Below are positions 13,748-23,094 of a stretch of 29,761 bases of DNA, in pieces. The DNA is from Lachnoclostridium sp. UBA5725 (GTDB taxonomy: Bacteria; Bacillota; Clostridia; Lachnospirales; Lachnospiraceae): NCBI GenBank assembly GCA_002419585.1, contig DIGJ01000028.1, forward strand, positions 1 through 29,761, in the 5' to 3' direction. The stretch's first letter is position 1. Each line of letters begins with the position of its first letter. Under the pieces are notes generated by a model. The model did no database searches. It saw only the letters and a program-made list of their open reading frames with translations, and was not told the DNA's origin. The position numbers were made by a program, and so were the translations under genes.

Positions 13748-13822
13748 TTGGGTTATAATTACTTACAATGCTTAGGAGGACATTGCAGTCTATTATCAAA
13801 ATCAAGACCGGATTATTTTGAA

Positions 13823-15019
13823 TTATTTATCAAATTTTCTCTGAGTTGCTTTATCTTCTAATGCTTTTAATACAGCCTGTGGATTTTCGAATTTGCTTAA
13901 GAAGATCATAGCAGCGATAACATATGGTTTGTAGCTAGCTTCTTTGTAAAGTGGTGTACGGTAACGATCGAATACAGTAGCATCAACTTCACCTTCTTTG
14001 CAGCTTACGCCTGTGATATCAGCTGGTAAGCAGTGCATGTATAGAGCTTTTCCGTCTTTTGTTGTCTTCATTAATTCTTCGGTACAAGCCCAATCTTTGT
14101 GCTGAGCATTCTGAGCTAATAATTCCTGCTCTAATTTCTTAACGCCGTCCATATCACCGTTTCCATAAAGGTCGGTACGTTTTTCCATAGCTGCAAATGG
14201 AGCCCAGCTCTTTGGATATACGATATCAGCATCTTTGAATGCTTCTGCCATATCGTTTGTCTTTTTGAAAGATCCACCAGATTTTTCAGCGTTTTTCTTA
14301 GCTACTTCTTCTACGTCAGACATGATTTCATATCCTTCTGGATGAGCTAAAACAACTTCCATACCCATACGTGTCATTAAGCCAACGATACCCTGTGGTA
14401 CGGATAATGGTTTTCCATAAGAAGGAGAATAAGCCCAAGTCATAGCGATTTTTTTGCCTTTTAAGTTTTCAACACCGCCAAATTCATGGATGATGTGAAG
14501 CATATCAGCCATAGACTGTGTAGGATGATCGATATCACACTGTAAGTTAACTAATGTAGGACGTTGTTCTAATACACCATCTCTGTTTCCGTCTTGAACT
14601 GCTTCAGAAACTTCATGCATGTAAGCATTACCTTTTCCGATATACATATCATCACGGATACCGATAATATCAGCCATGAAAGAAATCATGTTAGCTGTTT
14701 CACGAACTGTTTCACCATGAGCTACCTGAGATTTTCCTTCGTCTAAATCCTGAACTTCTAATCCAAGTAAGTTACAAGCAGAAGCAAATGAGAATCTTGT
14801 ACGAGTAGAGTTATCACGGAATAAAGAGATTCCCAAGCCGCTTTCAAATACTTTTGTAGAGATATTGTTTTCTCTCATGTAACGAAGAGCATCAGCAACT
14901 GTAAATACAGCTTCTAATTCATCGTCTGTTTTTTCCCAAGTTAAGAAAAAGTCGTTGTTGTACATTTCTTTAAAGTTTAAAGCATTAAGTTTATCGATAT
15001 AAGTTTGTAATGTTTTCAT
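13823..15019 (-). CDS. ygeW: YgeW-type carbamoyltransferase (purine/ureide catabolism)
   Basis: The 398-aa protein has the ATCase/OTCase fold. S71-T-R-T-R binds carbamoyl phosphate, HPTQS (165-169) and HCLP (329-332) complete the carbamoyl-phosphate/substrate site, and the length equals E. coli YgeW (about 396). YgeW-like enzymes lack a standard ornithine or aspartate site and are knotted transcarbamoylases; in anaerobic urate pathways they are proposed to release a carbamoyl group from a ureido intermediate as carbamoyl phosphate, saving ATP. That direction is literature-based and not shown here. Last gene of the minus-strand unit, after ygeY; AAAGGAGA precedes the ATG and a strong terminator follows the stop. 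Confidence 0.93.
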   Translation of the reverse strand: MKTLQTYIDKLNALNFKEMYNNDFFLTWEKTDDELEAVFTVADALRYMRENNISTKVFESGLGISLFRDNSTRTRFSFASACNLLGLEVQDLDEGKSQVAHGETVRETANMISFMADIIGIRDDMYIGKGNAYMHEVSEAVQDGNRDGVLEQRPTLVNLQCDIDHPTQSMADMLHIIHEFGGVENLKGKKIAMTWAYSPSYGKPLSVPQGIVGLMTRMGMEVVLAHPEGYEIMSDVEEVAKKNAEKSGGSFKKTNDMAEAFKDADIVYPKSWAPFAAMEKRTDLYGNGDMDGVKKLEQELLAQNAQHKDWACTEELMKTTKDGKALYMHCLPADITGVSCKEGEVDATVFDRYRTPLYKEASYKPYVIAAMIFLSKFENPQAVLKALEDKATQRKFDK

Positions 15020-15070
15020 GAGTTATTCTCCTTTAATATGAATGTGTGTGTTTTAGTTTCTATTATAGAA

Positions 15071-15091
15071 AGGGGTAATTTGCATACCCCT
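15071..15091 (-). repeat. Intercistronic hairpin between ygeY and ygeW
   Basis: AGGGGTA (15071-15077) and TACCCCT (15085-15091) form a 7-bp stem with 7-nt loop in the gap between two cotranscribed genes. Possible RNA processing or stabilising element. Confidence 0.4.
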
Positions 15092-15106
15092 CACTTTCTG
15101 GGTAGA

Positions 15107-16417
15107 TTATTTGCAGTATAAGGTAGGAATTGCAGCATATACAGCAGCACATTTCACTAAGTCTTCTTTGTAAGTCTTCTCGTTTGGAGCATGAGCCTGT
15201 GCTTCAGCACCAGGTCCAAATCCGATACAAGGAATATTGTTACGTCCCATAATGGATACACCATTCGTAGAGAATGTCCATTTATCTGTAAGAGGACGAG
15301 CTTTTCTCATAGCATCTGCTTCGGAAGAACCGCTACGAGTTGTACCATATAGATTAGTATAAGCTTCTTCAAGTGCTTTTGTTACAGCGTGATCTTCTGG
15401 AATTGCCCATGTTGGGAAATAGCATTCGATTTCATAAACAAGTCCCTTGTAAGATGGACGGTCATAATTATACATAGAAACAGTAACATCTTCTCCATAT
15501 TTCTTTACGTTAGGAAGTTGACGGATTTCTTCTAAACAGCTTTCCCATGTTTCACCAAATGTCATACGACGGTCAAGTGATACCGAACAAGAATCTGCAA
15601 CTGCACAACGGCTAGGAGAGGTAAAGAAGATTTCGGAAGTAGTTACGGTACCACGACCTAAGAAACGAGCTTCTTTCCAGTCTTTGTTGTATTTTTCATC
15701 TAACATTTTAACCAAACCTTTGATCTCGGTTCCGTCTTCTGCATCATTTTCATTTAATGCACGAACATCCTGAAGAATGTCAGCCATTTTGTAGATTGCG
15801 TTATCACCACGTTCTGGAGCAGAACCATGACAAGAGATACCTTTTACATCGATACGAATTTCCATACGACCTCTTTGTCCACGATAGATACCACCATCTG
15901 TAGGCTCAGTAGAAACAACGAATTCTGGTCTAACTTTATCTTCATTGATAATGTATTGCCAGCAAAGACCATCACAGTCTTCTTCTTGAACAGTACCAGT
16001 AACTAATACTTGATATTTGTCTGTAAGAAGTCCAAGATCTTTCATGATTTTAGCACCATATACAGCGGATACAATACCACCCAACTGATCAGATGTTCCA
16101 CGTCCACCAATTTCTTCGTCGGATTCAAATCCTTGATATGGATCGAATTTCCAGTTGTTGATGTTACCGATACCTACTGTATCGATATGAGCATCATAAC
16201 CAATTAATTTTTCGCCAGTTCCCATATAACCTAATACATTACCTTGAGGATCGATTTCTACTTTATCAAATCCTACGTTTCTCATTTCCTGCGCAATACG
16301 ATTGATGTGACCTTCTTCACCACAGCTTTCACCAGGAATTGCAACTAAGTCTCTTAAGAACTTAGTCATTTCAGGTAAATAATTTTGTGATGCTTCTTTG
16401 ATTTTGTTAAAATCCAT
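15107..16417 (-). CDS. ygeY: YgeY-type M20 metallohydrolase
   Basis: A 436-aa peptidase-M20-like hydrolase annotated elsewhere as 'selenium metabolism-linked'. Motifs: YDAHIDTVG (His and Asp metal ligands), GRGTSDQLGG (bridging Asp), QEEDCDG (general base Glu and metal Glu) and a C-terminal HAPNEK (His ligand), with the dimerisation lid in between. The ATG at 16417 is preceded by CGGAGGT; a longer frame to 16441 lacks a ribosome site. In the purine-catabolism cluster it is thought to hydrolyse a ureido or amide intermediate between hydantoinase and YgeX. Lies between ygeX (57 nt gap) and ygeW. Confidence 0.9.
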   Translation of the reverse strand: MDFNKIKEASQNYLPEMTKFLRDLVAIPGESCGEEGHINRIAQEMRNVGFDKVEIDPQGNVLGYMGTGEKLIGYDAHIDTVGIGNINNWKFDPYQGFESDEEIGGRGTSDQLGGIVSAVYGAKIMKDLGLLTDKYQVLVTGTVQEEDCDGLCWQYIINEDKVRPEFVVSTEPTDGGIYRGQRGRMEIRIDVKGISCHGSAPERGDNAIYKMADILQDVRALNENDAEDGTEIKGLVKMLDEKYNKDWKEARFLGRGTVTTSEIFFTSPSRCAVADSCSVSLDRRMTFGETWESCLEEIRQLPNVKKYGEDVTVSMYNYDRPSYKGLVYEIECYFPTWAIPEDHAVTKALEEAYTNLYGTTRSGSSEADAMRKARPLTDKWTFSTNGVSIMGRNNIPCIGFGPGAEAQAHAPNEKTYKEDLVKCAAVYAAIPTLYCK

Positions 16418-16474
16418 AGTTGTAAATACCTCCGCTTTCATATAATTTATCTTAGTTGATTTAGATACGTTTTA

Positions 16475-17683
16475 TTATTTGTAATCTTTTCCGTCCCAAA
16501 CGATTTCTTTGTATCTTTCTGGATCGGTATCTCCTTCTGTAGAGAAAAGAAGTACTTTTGAATTTTCATCCAAACCTAATTCTTCTTTTAAATCTTTGTA
16601 TTCTGGCATCGTCATGATGCAAGCTAAAATACCGAATGGAGCCGCTCCGGATTCTCCAGATACAACTTGAGGATCCCCTTTAATCGGAGCACTTAACATT
16701 CTCATACCTTGAGCAGCAGCCCAGTCAGGAGCTGAAACGAACACAGAAACATGATTTTTTAATATATCCCAAGAGATAGTGTTTGGTTCACCACAAGCTA
16801 ATCCAGCCATAATGGTTTGCATATCACCATCTACGATTCTTTCTTCTCCATCACCAGCAACAGCACCTTTGTAAAGACAAGCAGCAACATCTGCTTCCAC
16901 AACAACAACTTTCGGTGTGCTTTCTGGATAACGATTTGCGAAATATCCTTGAACAGCTCCAGCTAAAGAACCTACACCAGCCTGAACAAATACATGAGTC
17001 GGACGATCACATCCAGCTTCTTGTAATTGTTCATTTGCTTCCAATGCCATTGTTCCGTATCCTTGCATAATCCAGGATGGAATTTCTTCATATCCAGCCC
17101 ATGCAGTATCTTGAACAACAACGCCATTCTTAGTCTTTGCAGCAGCAGCCGCAGCCATACGTACGCATTCGTCATAATTTACTTCTTCAATCGTAGCAGT
17201 AGCGCCTTCTAATTGAATATTTTTAAGTCTAGTTTGTGTTGAGCCCTTTGGCATATAAACAACAGCTTTTTGTTTCAAGCGGTTTGCAGCCCAAGCAACA
17301 CCTCTTCCGTGATTTCCATCGGTAGCAGTAAAGAAAGTTGCCTGACCGAATTCTTCACGGAGTTTGTCGGAAGTAAGTGTTTCATAATCCAATTCGGAAA
17401 CATCTCTTCCAGTTTCTTTTGCAATGTAGCGAGCCATTGCGAATGAACCACCAAGAACTTTGAATGCATTTAATCCAAAACGATAGGACTCATCTTTTAC
17501 ATAAACTTCTTTTAATCCTAAGTATGCAGCCATATTATCAAGTTTTGCCAAAGGTGTCATAGTATACTGAGGAAAACTTTCATGGAAAGTTCTTGCTTTT
17601 TTTACTTCGTCAATTGCCATAACTGGTAACTGAGCATCGTTTGTTTTGGGCATCGTATTTTTCACCCATTTAATCTCGTTCAT
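16475..17683 (-). CDS. ygeX: Diaminopropionate ammonia-lyase (PLP)
   Basis: The 402-aa fold type II PLP enzyme converts 2,3-diaminopropionate to pyruvate and two ammonia via an aminoacrylate intermediate. The catalytic lysine is K75 in LNAFKVLGGSFA, close to K77 of E. coli YgeX; FTATDGNHGRGVAW and SGESGAAPFG supply the cofactor phosphate and ring pocket. Start at 17683: AGGAGGT lies 5 nt upstream; the in-frame extension to 17716 has none. It is the last catabolic step of the urate route. Upstream is a 19-bp palindrome and then the YheO-type regulator gene. Downstream ridA fits the need to remove aminoacrylate. Confidence 0.95.
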   Translation of the reverse strand: MNEIKWVKNTMPKTNDAQLPVMAIDEVKKARTFHESFPQYTMTPLAKLDNMAAYLGLKEVYVKDESYRFGLNAFKVLGGSFAMARYIAKETGRDVSELDYETLTSDKLREEFGQATFFTATDGNHGRGVAWAANRLKQKAVVYMPKGSTQTRLKNIQLEGATATIEEVNYDECVRMAAAAAAKTKNGVVVQDTAWAGYEEIPSWIMQGYGTMALEANEQLQEAGCDRPTHVFVQAGVGSLAGAVQGYFANRYPESTPKVVVVEADVAACLYKGAVAGDGEERIVDGDMQTIMAGLACGEPNTISWDILKNHVSVFVSAPDWAAAQGMRMLSAPIKGDPQVVSGESGAAPFGILACIMTMPEYKDLKEELGLDENSKVLLFSTEGDTDPERYKEIVWDGKDYK

Positions 17684-17700
17684 AAATACCTCCTGATGAA

Positions 17701-17719
17701 AGAATGCGAATCGCATTCT
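17701..17719. promoter_or_regulatory. 19-bp perfect palindrome upstream of ygeX
   Basis: AGAATGCGAATCGCATTCT is an odd-length perfect palindrome located 17 bp upstream of the ygeX start, in the 50-bp gap after the regulator gene. As RNA it forms an 8-bp stem with a 3-nt loop followed by only a weak U-run. It could be a regulator-binding operator or an attenuating hairpin. Confidence 0.5.
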
Positions 17720-17733
17720 CAGCTTATGGTGTT

Positions 17734-18375
17734 CTATTTGTTAATATCAATGTAACTATAAAGTGTATATTTTGAAATACCAAAATATTTCGATATCTTA
17801 TCTCCTGATTTTGTAATAAGAAAAGCACCAGCATCATTCAAAAACTGAATTGCGGAAATCTTGTCTTCTTTCGTCATCAATGCGACTGGTTTTCCAACCA
17901 AAGCGACAGATTGTTCAATCAAATCATCAAGTAGGTCGTTTACATTTTGAGCAATACGAGCTGGTTCGTTGGAGTCGGCTGATATCTCGGTTTTGGTTAT
18001 AGATTTTATCGAATTTTCTATAAACAAAAGATTCGTGATATCAAAGTTTACAGATAAGATATAACGCACCTGATTATCATCATCGCTAAAATACATGGTA
18101 CTTGATTTTAGAATGCGACCGTCAGATGTCTTAGTAAGGTAACCTAAGTGGTCTGGATGCGACTGTAACGTTGGATCTTTATGTAACGTTTCAAGTACAA
18201 CTCGAGAGGGGCCGTCGCCCACTTTACGGTTTGAAACGTGTCCATTTTCAATGTGTACAATCGAGTGCTCAATGTTTTCTTTTGCCAAATCATGGATGGC
18301 AACTTCACAGTTCTCTCCAAATTGAACGGCTAAACCGCTGGCAATTTGTTTTAAAAAAGTTAACGAAAGTTTCAT
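17734..18375 (-). CDS. YheO/DauR-type PAS-HTH transcriptional regulator
   Basis: A 213-aa regulator. An N-terminal YheO-like PAS domain (about 1-115; AIHDLAKENIEHSIVHIENG, and LSVNFDIT) precedes a C-terminal helix-turn-helix (about 155-210; KEDKISAIQFLNDAGAF, ISKYFGISKYTLYSYI). Proteins of this family act on local catabolic operons and bind small amino-acid-like or related ligands. Start at 18375 follows AAGGAGCTCC; the longer frame to 18423 has no ribosome site. It heads the minus-strand unit with ygeX, ygeY and ygeW and is divergent from ssnA across a 278-bp spacer. Likely controls both arms; repressor or activator is unknown. Confidence 0.85.
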   Translation of the reverse strand: MKLSLTFLKQIASGLAVQFGENCEVAIHDLAKENIEHSIVHIENGHVSNRKVGDGPSRVVLETLHKDPTLQSHPDHLGYLTKTSDGRILKSSTMYFSDDDNQVRYILSVNFDITNLLFIENSIKSITKTEISADSNEPARIAQNVNDLLDDLIEQSVALVGKPVALMTKEDKISAIQFLNDAGAFLITKSGDKISKYFGISKYTLYSYIDINK

Positions 18376-18547
18376 ATAGGAGCTCCTTATTTTGTTGTCA
18401 ATTTTTTTTACGCGCGTTTTCAAGCAAATGACTCCGAAATTGACCTCGGAAAAAACATGTCATTTCTTGTTTACAATACCATGATACCACAAAAAAAAAA
18501 TTAATCAATACCAAAATACAAAATTTTTTAGGTTATGCAAAAATTTT

Positions 18548-18575
18548 TTGAAAAAGTAATTGATTTTTATATAAT
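18548..18575 (+). promoter_or_regulatory. Promoter of the ssnA-ygfK arm
   Basis: TTGAAA (18548-18553), 16-bp spacer, TATAAT (18570-18575), about 79 nt before ATG 18654. The spacer region is AT-rich with A-tracts to its left, which can act as an UP element. Confidence 0.5.
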
Positions 18576-18653
18576 GTAATGATAAACTTGTAGATATAAT
18601 AGATAGAAGAGTAATATCCGAAATTAAGGCTATTAAAGTAAAGGAGAGATCGT

Positions 18654-19985
18654 ATGATATTAATAGGAAATGGTAAAGTGCTAACAAGAGATGCTTCCAA
18701 TCCATGGATTGAAAATGGAGCGGTTTTAGTGGAAGGAACAACCATTATAAAAGTTGGGACTACAAAAGAATTGAAGGAAAGTTATAAGGATGCCCAGTTT
18801 GTAGATGCAAAGGGCGGAGTGATAATGCCTGCATTTATTAATACACATGAACACATTTATAGTGCAATGGCGAGAGGTCTTTCTATTAATGGATATAATC
18901 CAAACGGATTTTTAGATATCTTAGATGGGTTGTGGTGGAACATTGACCGTCATTTAACCTTACAACAAACGAGAAAGAGTGCAGCTGCTACTTATATTGA
19001 CTGCATAAAAAATGGTGTTACAACGGTCTTTGATCACCATGCAAGTTTTGGCGAGATTGAAGGAAGTTTATTTACAATCGCGGAAGAAGCGAAAAGACTC
19101 GGCGTTCGTAGTTGTCTTTGCTATGAAGTTTCGGATCGCGATGGAGAAGAAAAGATGCGTGCAGCTGTAAAAGAAAACGCAGACTTTATTAAAGCATGTG
19201 CTAACGACAAAACGGACATGCTAAAAGCGATGATGGGTATGCATGCACAGTTCACATTATCGGATAGAACACTACAGCTTTGCAGAGAAAATACACCAGA
19301 TGGTGTTGGCGCTCATATTCACGTTGCGGAAGGTATTGAAGACTTACATGATAGTTTACAAAAACATGGTAAGAGAATCATCAATCGTTTGATGGATTTT
19401 GATATCCTTGGACCAAAAACATTGGCTGGACATTGCATCTATGTAAATGCACAGGAAATGGAATTGTTGAAAGCAACCGATACGATGGTTGTGCATAATC
19501 CTGAATCTAACATGGGTAATGCTTGTGGATGCCCTCCTACCATGGAAATCGTTCACAGAGGAATCTTAACTGGTCTTGGTACGGATGGATATACACATGA
19601 TATGTTAGAATCTATGAAAGTGGCAAATGTTCTTCACAAACATAATTTATGTGATGCAAATGCGGCTTGGGGAGAAATACCTACCATGTTATTTGAAAAC
19701 AATGCAAAGATTGCAAACCGTTACTTTGAAACACCTCTTGGTATATTAAAAGAAGGTTATGCAGCGGATATCATTGTTTCTGAATATGATCCACTTACAC
19801 CAATGGATGATAAAAACAGCAATGGTCATATCTTATTTGGTATGAATGGACGCAATGTTGTAACCACAATGGCAAACGGAAAACTTCTTATGAAAGACCG
19901 CGAGCTGATTGGAATAGACGAAGCAAAGGAAATGGCTGAATGCCGTGAACAAGCTAGCTTACTTGCAAAAAGTATTAACGGATAA
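18654..19985 (+). CDS. ssnA: SsnA-type metal-dependent aminohydrolase
   Basis: A 443-aa amidohydrolase-superfamily protein (guanine/chlorohydrolase-like). NTHEHIYSAMARG carries H65 and H67, the HxH metal pair; HIHVAEG and AGHCIYV contain the further ligands; GLGTDGYTHD has the catalytic Asp. The family is linked to purine-type substrates and is a conserved member of the anaerobic urate cluster. AAGGAGAG precedes the ATG. It is the first gene of the plus-strand arm, and the next gene begins 20 nt after its stop. The exact deamination it performs is not settled from sequence; guanine- or ring-amidine hydrolysis are both possible. Confidence 0.92.
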   Translation: MILIGNGKVLTRDASNPWIENGAVLVEGTTIIKVGTTKELKESYKDAQFVDAKGGVIMPAFINTHEHIYSAMARGLSINGYNPNGFLDILDGLWWNIDRHLTLQQTRKSAAATYIDCIKNGVTTVFDHHASFGEIEGSLFTIAEEAKRLGVRSCLCYEVSDRDGEEKMRAAVKENADFIKACANDKTDMLKAMMGMHAQFTLSDRTLQLCRENTPDGVGAHIHVAEGIEDLHDSLQKHGKRIINRLMDFDILGPKTLAGHCIYVNAQEMELLKATDTMVVHNPESNMGNACGCPPTMEIVHRGILTGLGTDGYTHDMLESMKVANVLHKHNLCDANAAWGEIPTMLFENNAKIANRYFETPLGILKEGYAADIIVSEYDPLTPMDDKNSNGHILFGMNGRNVVTTMANGKLLMKDRELIGIDEAKEMAECREQASLLAKSING

Positions 19986-20004
19986 GGAAAAGGAGGATTT
20001 AAAA

Positions 20005-22992
20005 ATGGGTGATAGAATGACACCGATTCCATTTATGGAATTAATGACTTGGATACAGACAGAGAAAAAAGAATCAGGAAAGGTATTTGGCCTTCGCAAA
20101 GCATATAAAAAAGAGGGAACTAGTACATTACCAATTTTCACTGAAAAATTAGAGATGCCTTTTGGACCTGCAGCAGGTCCTCATACGCAGTTAGCTCAAA
20201 ATATTGTAGCTTCCTATTATGCAGGAAGCCGTTTCTTTGAATTAAAAACAGTTCAAACACTAGACGGCGAAGATCTTCCAGTTGCAAAACCATGTATTTT
20301 AGCAGATGACGAATGTTATAACTGTGAATGGTCAACGGAATTATATGTTCCAGAAGCATTTGATGAATATGTAAAGGGCTGGTTTGCTTGTAAAGTAATC
20401 GCAAAAGAGTATGGTCTTGGAGACCCAGATGCTTTTGTATTTAACATGAGCGTTGGATACAATCTAGAAGGTATTCAGTCTGAAAAGATCGATCGCTTCA
20501 TTGAAGGATTAAAGGATGCAGGGAATACTCCGATCTTTAAAGAATGCAAAGAGTACCTATTAAATAATATTGATCAATTTGAACATGTTGACAAAGCTTA
20601 TGTTGAAAGTATATCTTCCAATATTTGTACATCTGTTACCTTATCAACACTTCACGGATGTCCTCCACAAGAAATTGAACGTATTGCTACGTATCTGTTA
20701 ACAGAAAAGAAAATCAATACGTATATTAAATGTAACCCAACTCTTCTAGGATACGAAGAAGCTAGAAGTATTATGGACAAGACTGGTTATGACTATGTTG
20801 TGTTTGGTGATTTCCATTTCAAAGATGACTTACAGTTTGAAGATGCAGTACCTATGATTCAAAGACTTCTTGATTTGGCAACAACAAAGGGATTAGAGTT
20901 TGGTGTTAAGATTACCAATACATTCCCAGTTGACGTAACAAGAAACGAACTTCCAAGTGAAGAAATGTACATGTCTGGACGTTCTTTATTTGCACTTTCT
21001 ATGAATGTAGCAAGAAAACTTACCGAAAGCTTCCATGGAAAACTTCGTATTTCCTATTCTGGCGGTGCAGATTACTTTAATATTGAAAAAGTATTTGAAG
21101 CAGGAATCTGGCCAATTACCATGGCAACTACCATGTTAAAACCAGGTGGATATCAAAGATTAACCCAGATCGCAGAGCTTTTTGACAAAGTAGATTTTAA
21201 AGCATTTGCTGGAGTTGATTTAAAAGCAGTGGAAACCATTTGTAATGAAATATATTCCGATGAACATCATTTAAAAGCTGTAAAGCCTCTTCCAATTCGT
21301 AAAATGGACGCAAATGTACCATTGTTAGATTGCTTTAGTGCTCCATGTAGTGAAGGATGCCCAATCAATCAGGATATCCCATCTTACATTAAATTAGTGG
21401 GTGAAGGTAAGTATGCCGATGCCCTGAAAGTAATTACGGATAAGAATCCACTTCCTTTTATTACAGGAACCATTTGTAGCCATAGATGTATGAATAAATG
21501 TACTCGTAATTTCTATGAAGAATCCGTACAGATTCGTTCTACAAAATTAGTTGCTGCTGAACATGGATTTGATGATGTTTTAAAAGCATTAAAACCGGAA
21601 GCAACTTCCGATAAAAAAGTAGCGGTTATTGGTGGTGGTCCTGCTGGTATGGCTGCTGCATTCTTCCTTGCAAGAGGTGGTGCTAAAGTTACAATCTTTG
21701 AAAAAAGAGAATCTCTTGGTGGTGTAGTAAGACATGTTATACCAAGCTTCCGTATTTCAGATGAGGCCATTGAAAAAGACGTAGCACTTCTAAAACAATT
21801 AGGTGTTGAAATCAAATTAAATACAGAAGTAGCATCTGCGGCAGATTTATTAACAGAAGGTTATAACGATGTTATCCTTGCGATTGGAGCATGGAAGCCA
21901 GGTACTGTTTCCTTAGAAAGTGGTGAAAGCATCAACGGTCTTGCTTTCTTAGAGTCTTGCAAGAAAGACATTGCAAACGTTAAGATTGGTAAAAATGTTG
22001 TTGTTATCGGTGGTGGAAACACTGCTATGGACGTTGCAAGAGCTGCAAAACGTGTTCCTGAAGTTGAAAATGTATTCTTAGTTTATCGTAGAGATAAGAG
22101 AAACATGCCAGCGGATGCAGAAGAATTAGAATTAGCAATCGAAGATGGTGTTACGTTCAAAGAATTATTAGCACCTGTTGCTTTAACAAATGGAAAACTT
22201 GTTTGTGATGTAATGAAACTTGGTACACCAGATGCATCTGGAAGAAGAAGCCCAGTAGCAACTGGAGAGAGAGTAGAAGTTCTTGCAGACACAGTTATTG
22301 CAGCGGTTGGTGAAAAAATTGAAGATTCCCTTTATGTAAAGAGTGGCTTAAAAGTAGATGAAAGAGGGAAAGCAACGGTAGATAAGAATACACTAAAAAG
22401 CAGTGTAGCAAATGTTTACGTTGTGGGAGATGGCTTAAACGGACCAGCTACCGTAGTAGAAGGTATTCGTGATGCTTCTTATGCTTGCAATGCTATTTTA
22501 GGAATGGAAGCAAGAGAAGAAATCGAAATTGATACAGATATCAATGGTGCAGAAGCGAAAAAAGGCATACTATTACATGCTACGGACGCAAAGAAAGAAA
22601 ATGTTCGTTGCTTAGAATGTAACCATGTATGTGAATGCTGCGTTGATGTATGTCCAAACCGTGCAAATATTTCTATTAAGGTTGAAGGCAGAAATATGAT
22701 GCAAATCATTCATGTTGATAAGATGTGTAATGAGTGCGGTAACTGTAAGAGCTTCTGTCCTTATGACAGTGCACCTTACAAAGATAAATTCACATTGTTT
22801 GCAAACGTTGCTGATTTTGACAATAGTGAAAATGCTGGTTTTGTCCTTATTAATGAGGAAGACAAAACATTTAGAGTACGCGTTGGATCAACTACAAAAG
22901 ACTATAGCTTAAAGGATGCAAATTCAGGCTTAGAAGAAGGTTTAAGAGATTTAATTTTAGCTACATTTAATCATTACAGATATATGTACTAA
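20005..22992 (+). CDS. ygfK: YgfK-type Fe-S flavoprotein (putative selenate reductase subunit)
   Basis: A 995-aa multi-domain reductase. Order: dihydropyrimidine-dehydrogenase-like TIM barrel (about 1-430); an N-terminal GltD-type Fe-S domain with CSAPCSEGCPIN near 443; an FAD/NAD(P) domain with VIGGGPAGMAA near 540 and a second dinucleotide fold VVIGGGNTAMD near 665; and a C-terminal ferredoxin pair (CLECNHVCECCVDVCP near 868 and CNECGNCKSFCP near 906). The start at 20005 has AGGAGG ideally placed; a frame extending to 19945 runs into ssnA and is rejected. The layout equals E. coli YgfK (about 1030 aa). The 'selenate reductase' name is historical. In urate cluster genomes it is thought to reduce purine/pyrimidine-derived rings using NAD(P)H. 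Confidence 0.92.
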   Translation: MGDRMTPIPFMELMTWIQTEKKESGKVFGLRKAYKKEGTSTLPIFTEKLEMPFGPAAGPHTQLAQNIVASYYAGSRFFELKTVQTLDGEDLPVAKPCILADDECYNCEWSTELYVPEAFDEYVKGWFACKVIAKEYGLGDPDAFVFNMSVGYNLEGIQSEKIDRFIEGLKDAGNTPIFKECKEYLLNNIDQFEHVDKAYVESISSNICTSVTLSTLHGCPPQEIERIATYLLTEKKINTYIKCNPTLLGYEEARSIMDKTGYDYVVFGDFHFKDDLQFEDAVPMIQRLLDLATTKGLEFGVKITNTFPVDVTRNELPSEEMYMSGRSLFALSMNVARKLTESFHGKLRISYSGGADYFNIEKVFEAGIWPITMATTMLKPGGYQRLTQIAELFDKVDFKAFAGVDLKAVETICNEIYSDEHHLKAVKPLPIRKMDANVPLLDCFSAPCSEGCPINQDIPSYIKLVGEGKYADALKVITDKNPLPFITGTICSHRCMNKCTRNFYEESVQIRSTKLVAAEHGFDDVLKALKPEATSDKKVAVIGGGPAGMAAAFFLARGGAKVTIFEKRESLGGVVRHVIPSFRISDEAIEKDVALLKQLGVEIKLNTEVASAADLLTEGYNDVILAIGAWKPGTVSLESGESINGLAFLESCKKDIANVKIGKNVVVIGGGNTAMDVARAAKRVPEVENVFLVYRRDKRNMPADAEELELAIEDGVTFKELLAPVALTNGKLVCDVMKLGTPDASGRRSPVATGERVEVLADTVIAAVGEKIEDSLYVKSGLKVDERGKATVDKNTLKSSVANVYVVGDGLNGPATVVEGIRDASYACNAILGMEAREEIEIDTDINGAEAKKGILLHATDAKKENVRCLECNHVCECCVDVCPNRANISIKVEGRNMMQIIHVDKMCNECGNCKSFCPYDSAPYKDKFTLFANVADFDNSENAGFVLINEEDKTFRVRVGSTTKDYSLKDANSGLEEGLRDLILATFNHYRYMY

Positions 22993-23025
22993 TCGTAGAA
23001 TTATTAATTATAATAGAGAAACAAT

Positions 23026-23054
23026 GGCGAAGCGGATGATATATTCGCTTCGCT
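23026..23054 (+). repeat. Hairpin between ygfK and the hydantoinase gene
   Basis: GCGAAGCG (23027-23034) pairs with CGCTTCGC (23046-23053), extended by two wobbles. There is no T-run, so an intra-operon hairpin for differential RNA stability is more likely than termination. Confidence 0.45.
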
Positions 23055-23094
23055 AAGTTGCATAAAAAGAAAGGAATGAGAAGGTGACGCAGTT

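Noticed and set aside
18376..18653. Riboswitch in the regulator/ssnA spacer
   Set aside because: The predicted leader of ssnA is only about 72-80 nt and I see no conserved pairing or known riboswitch core.
19945..20004. Longer N-terminus for YgfK
   Set aside because: It overlaps the ssnA end; the start at 20005 has an ideal AGGAGG and the expected protein begins there.
22712..22912. Alternate-frame ORF inside ygfK
   Set aside because: Sits over the conserved ferredoxin motifs of ygfK in another frame.
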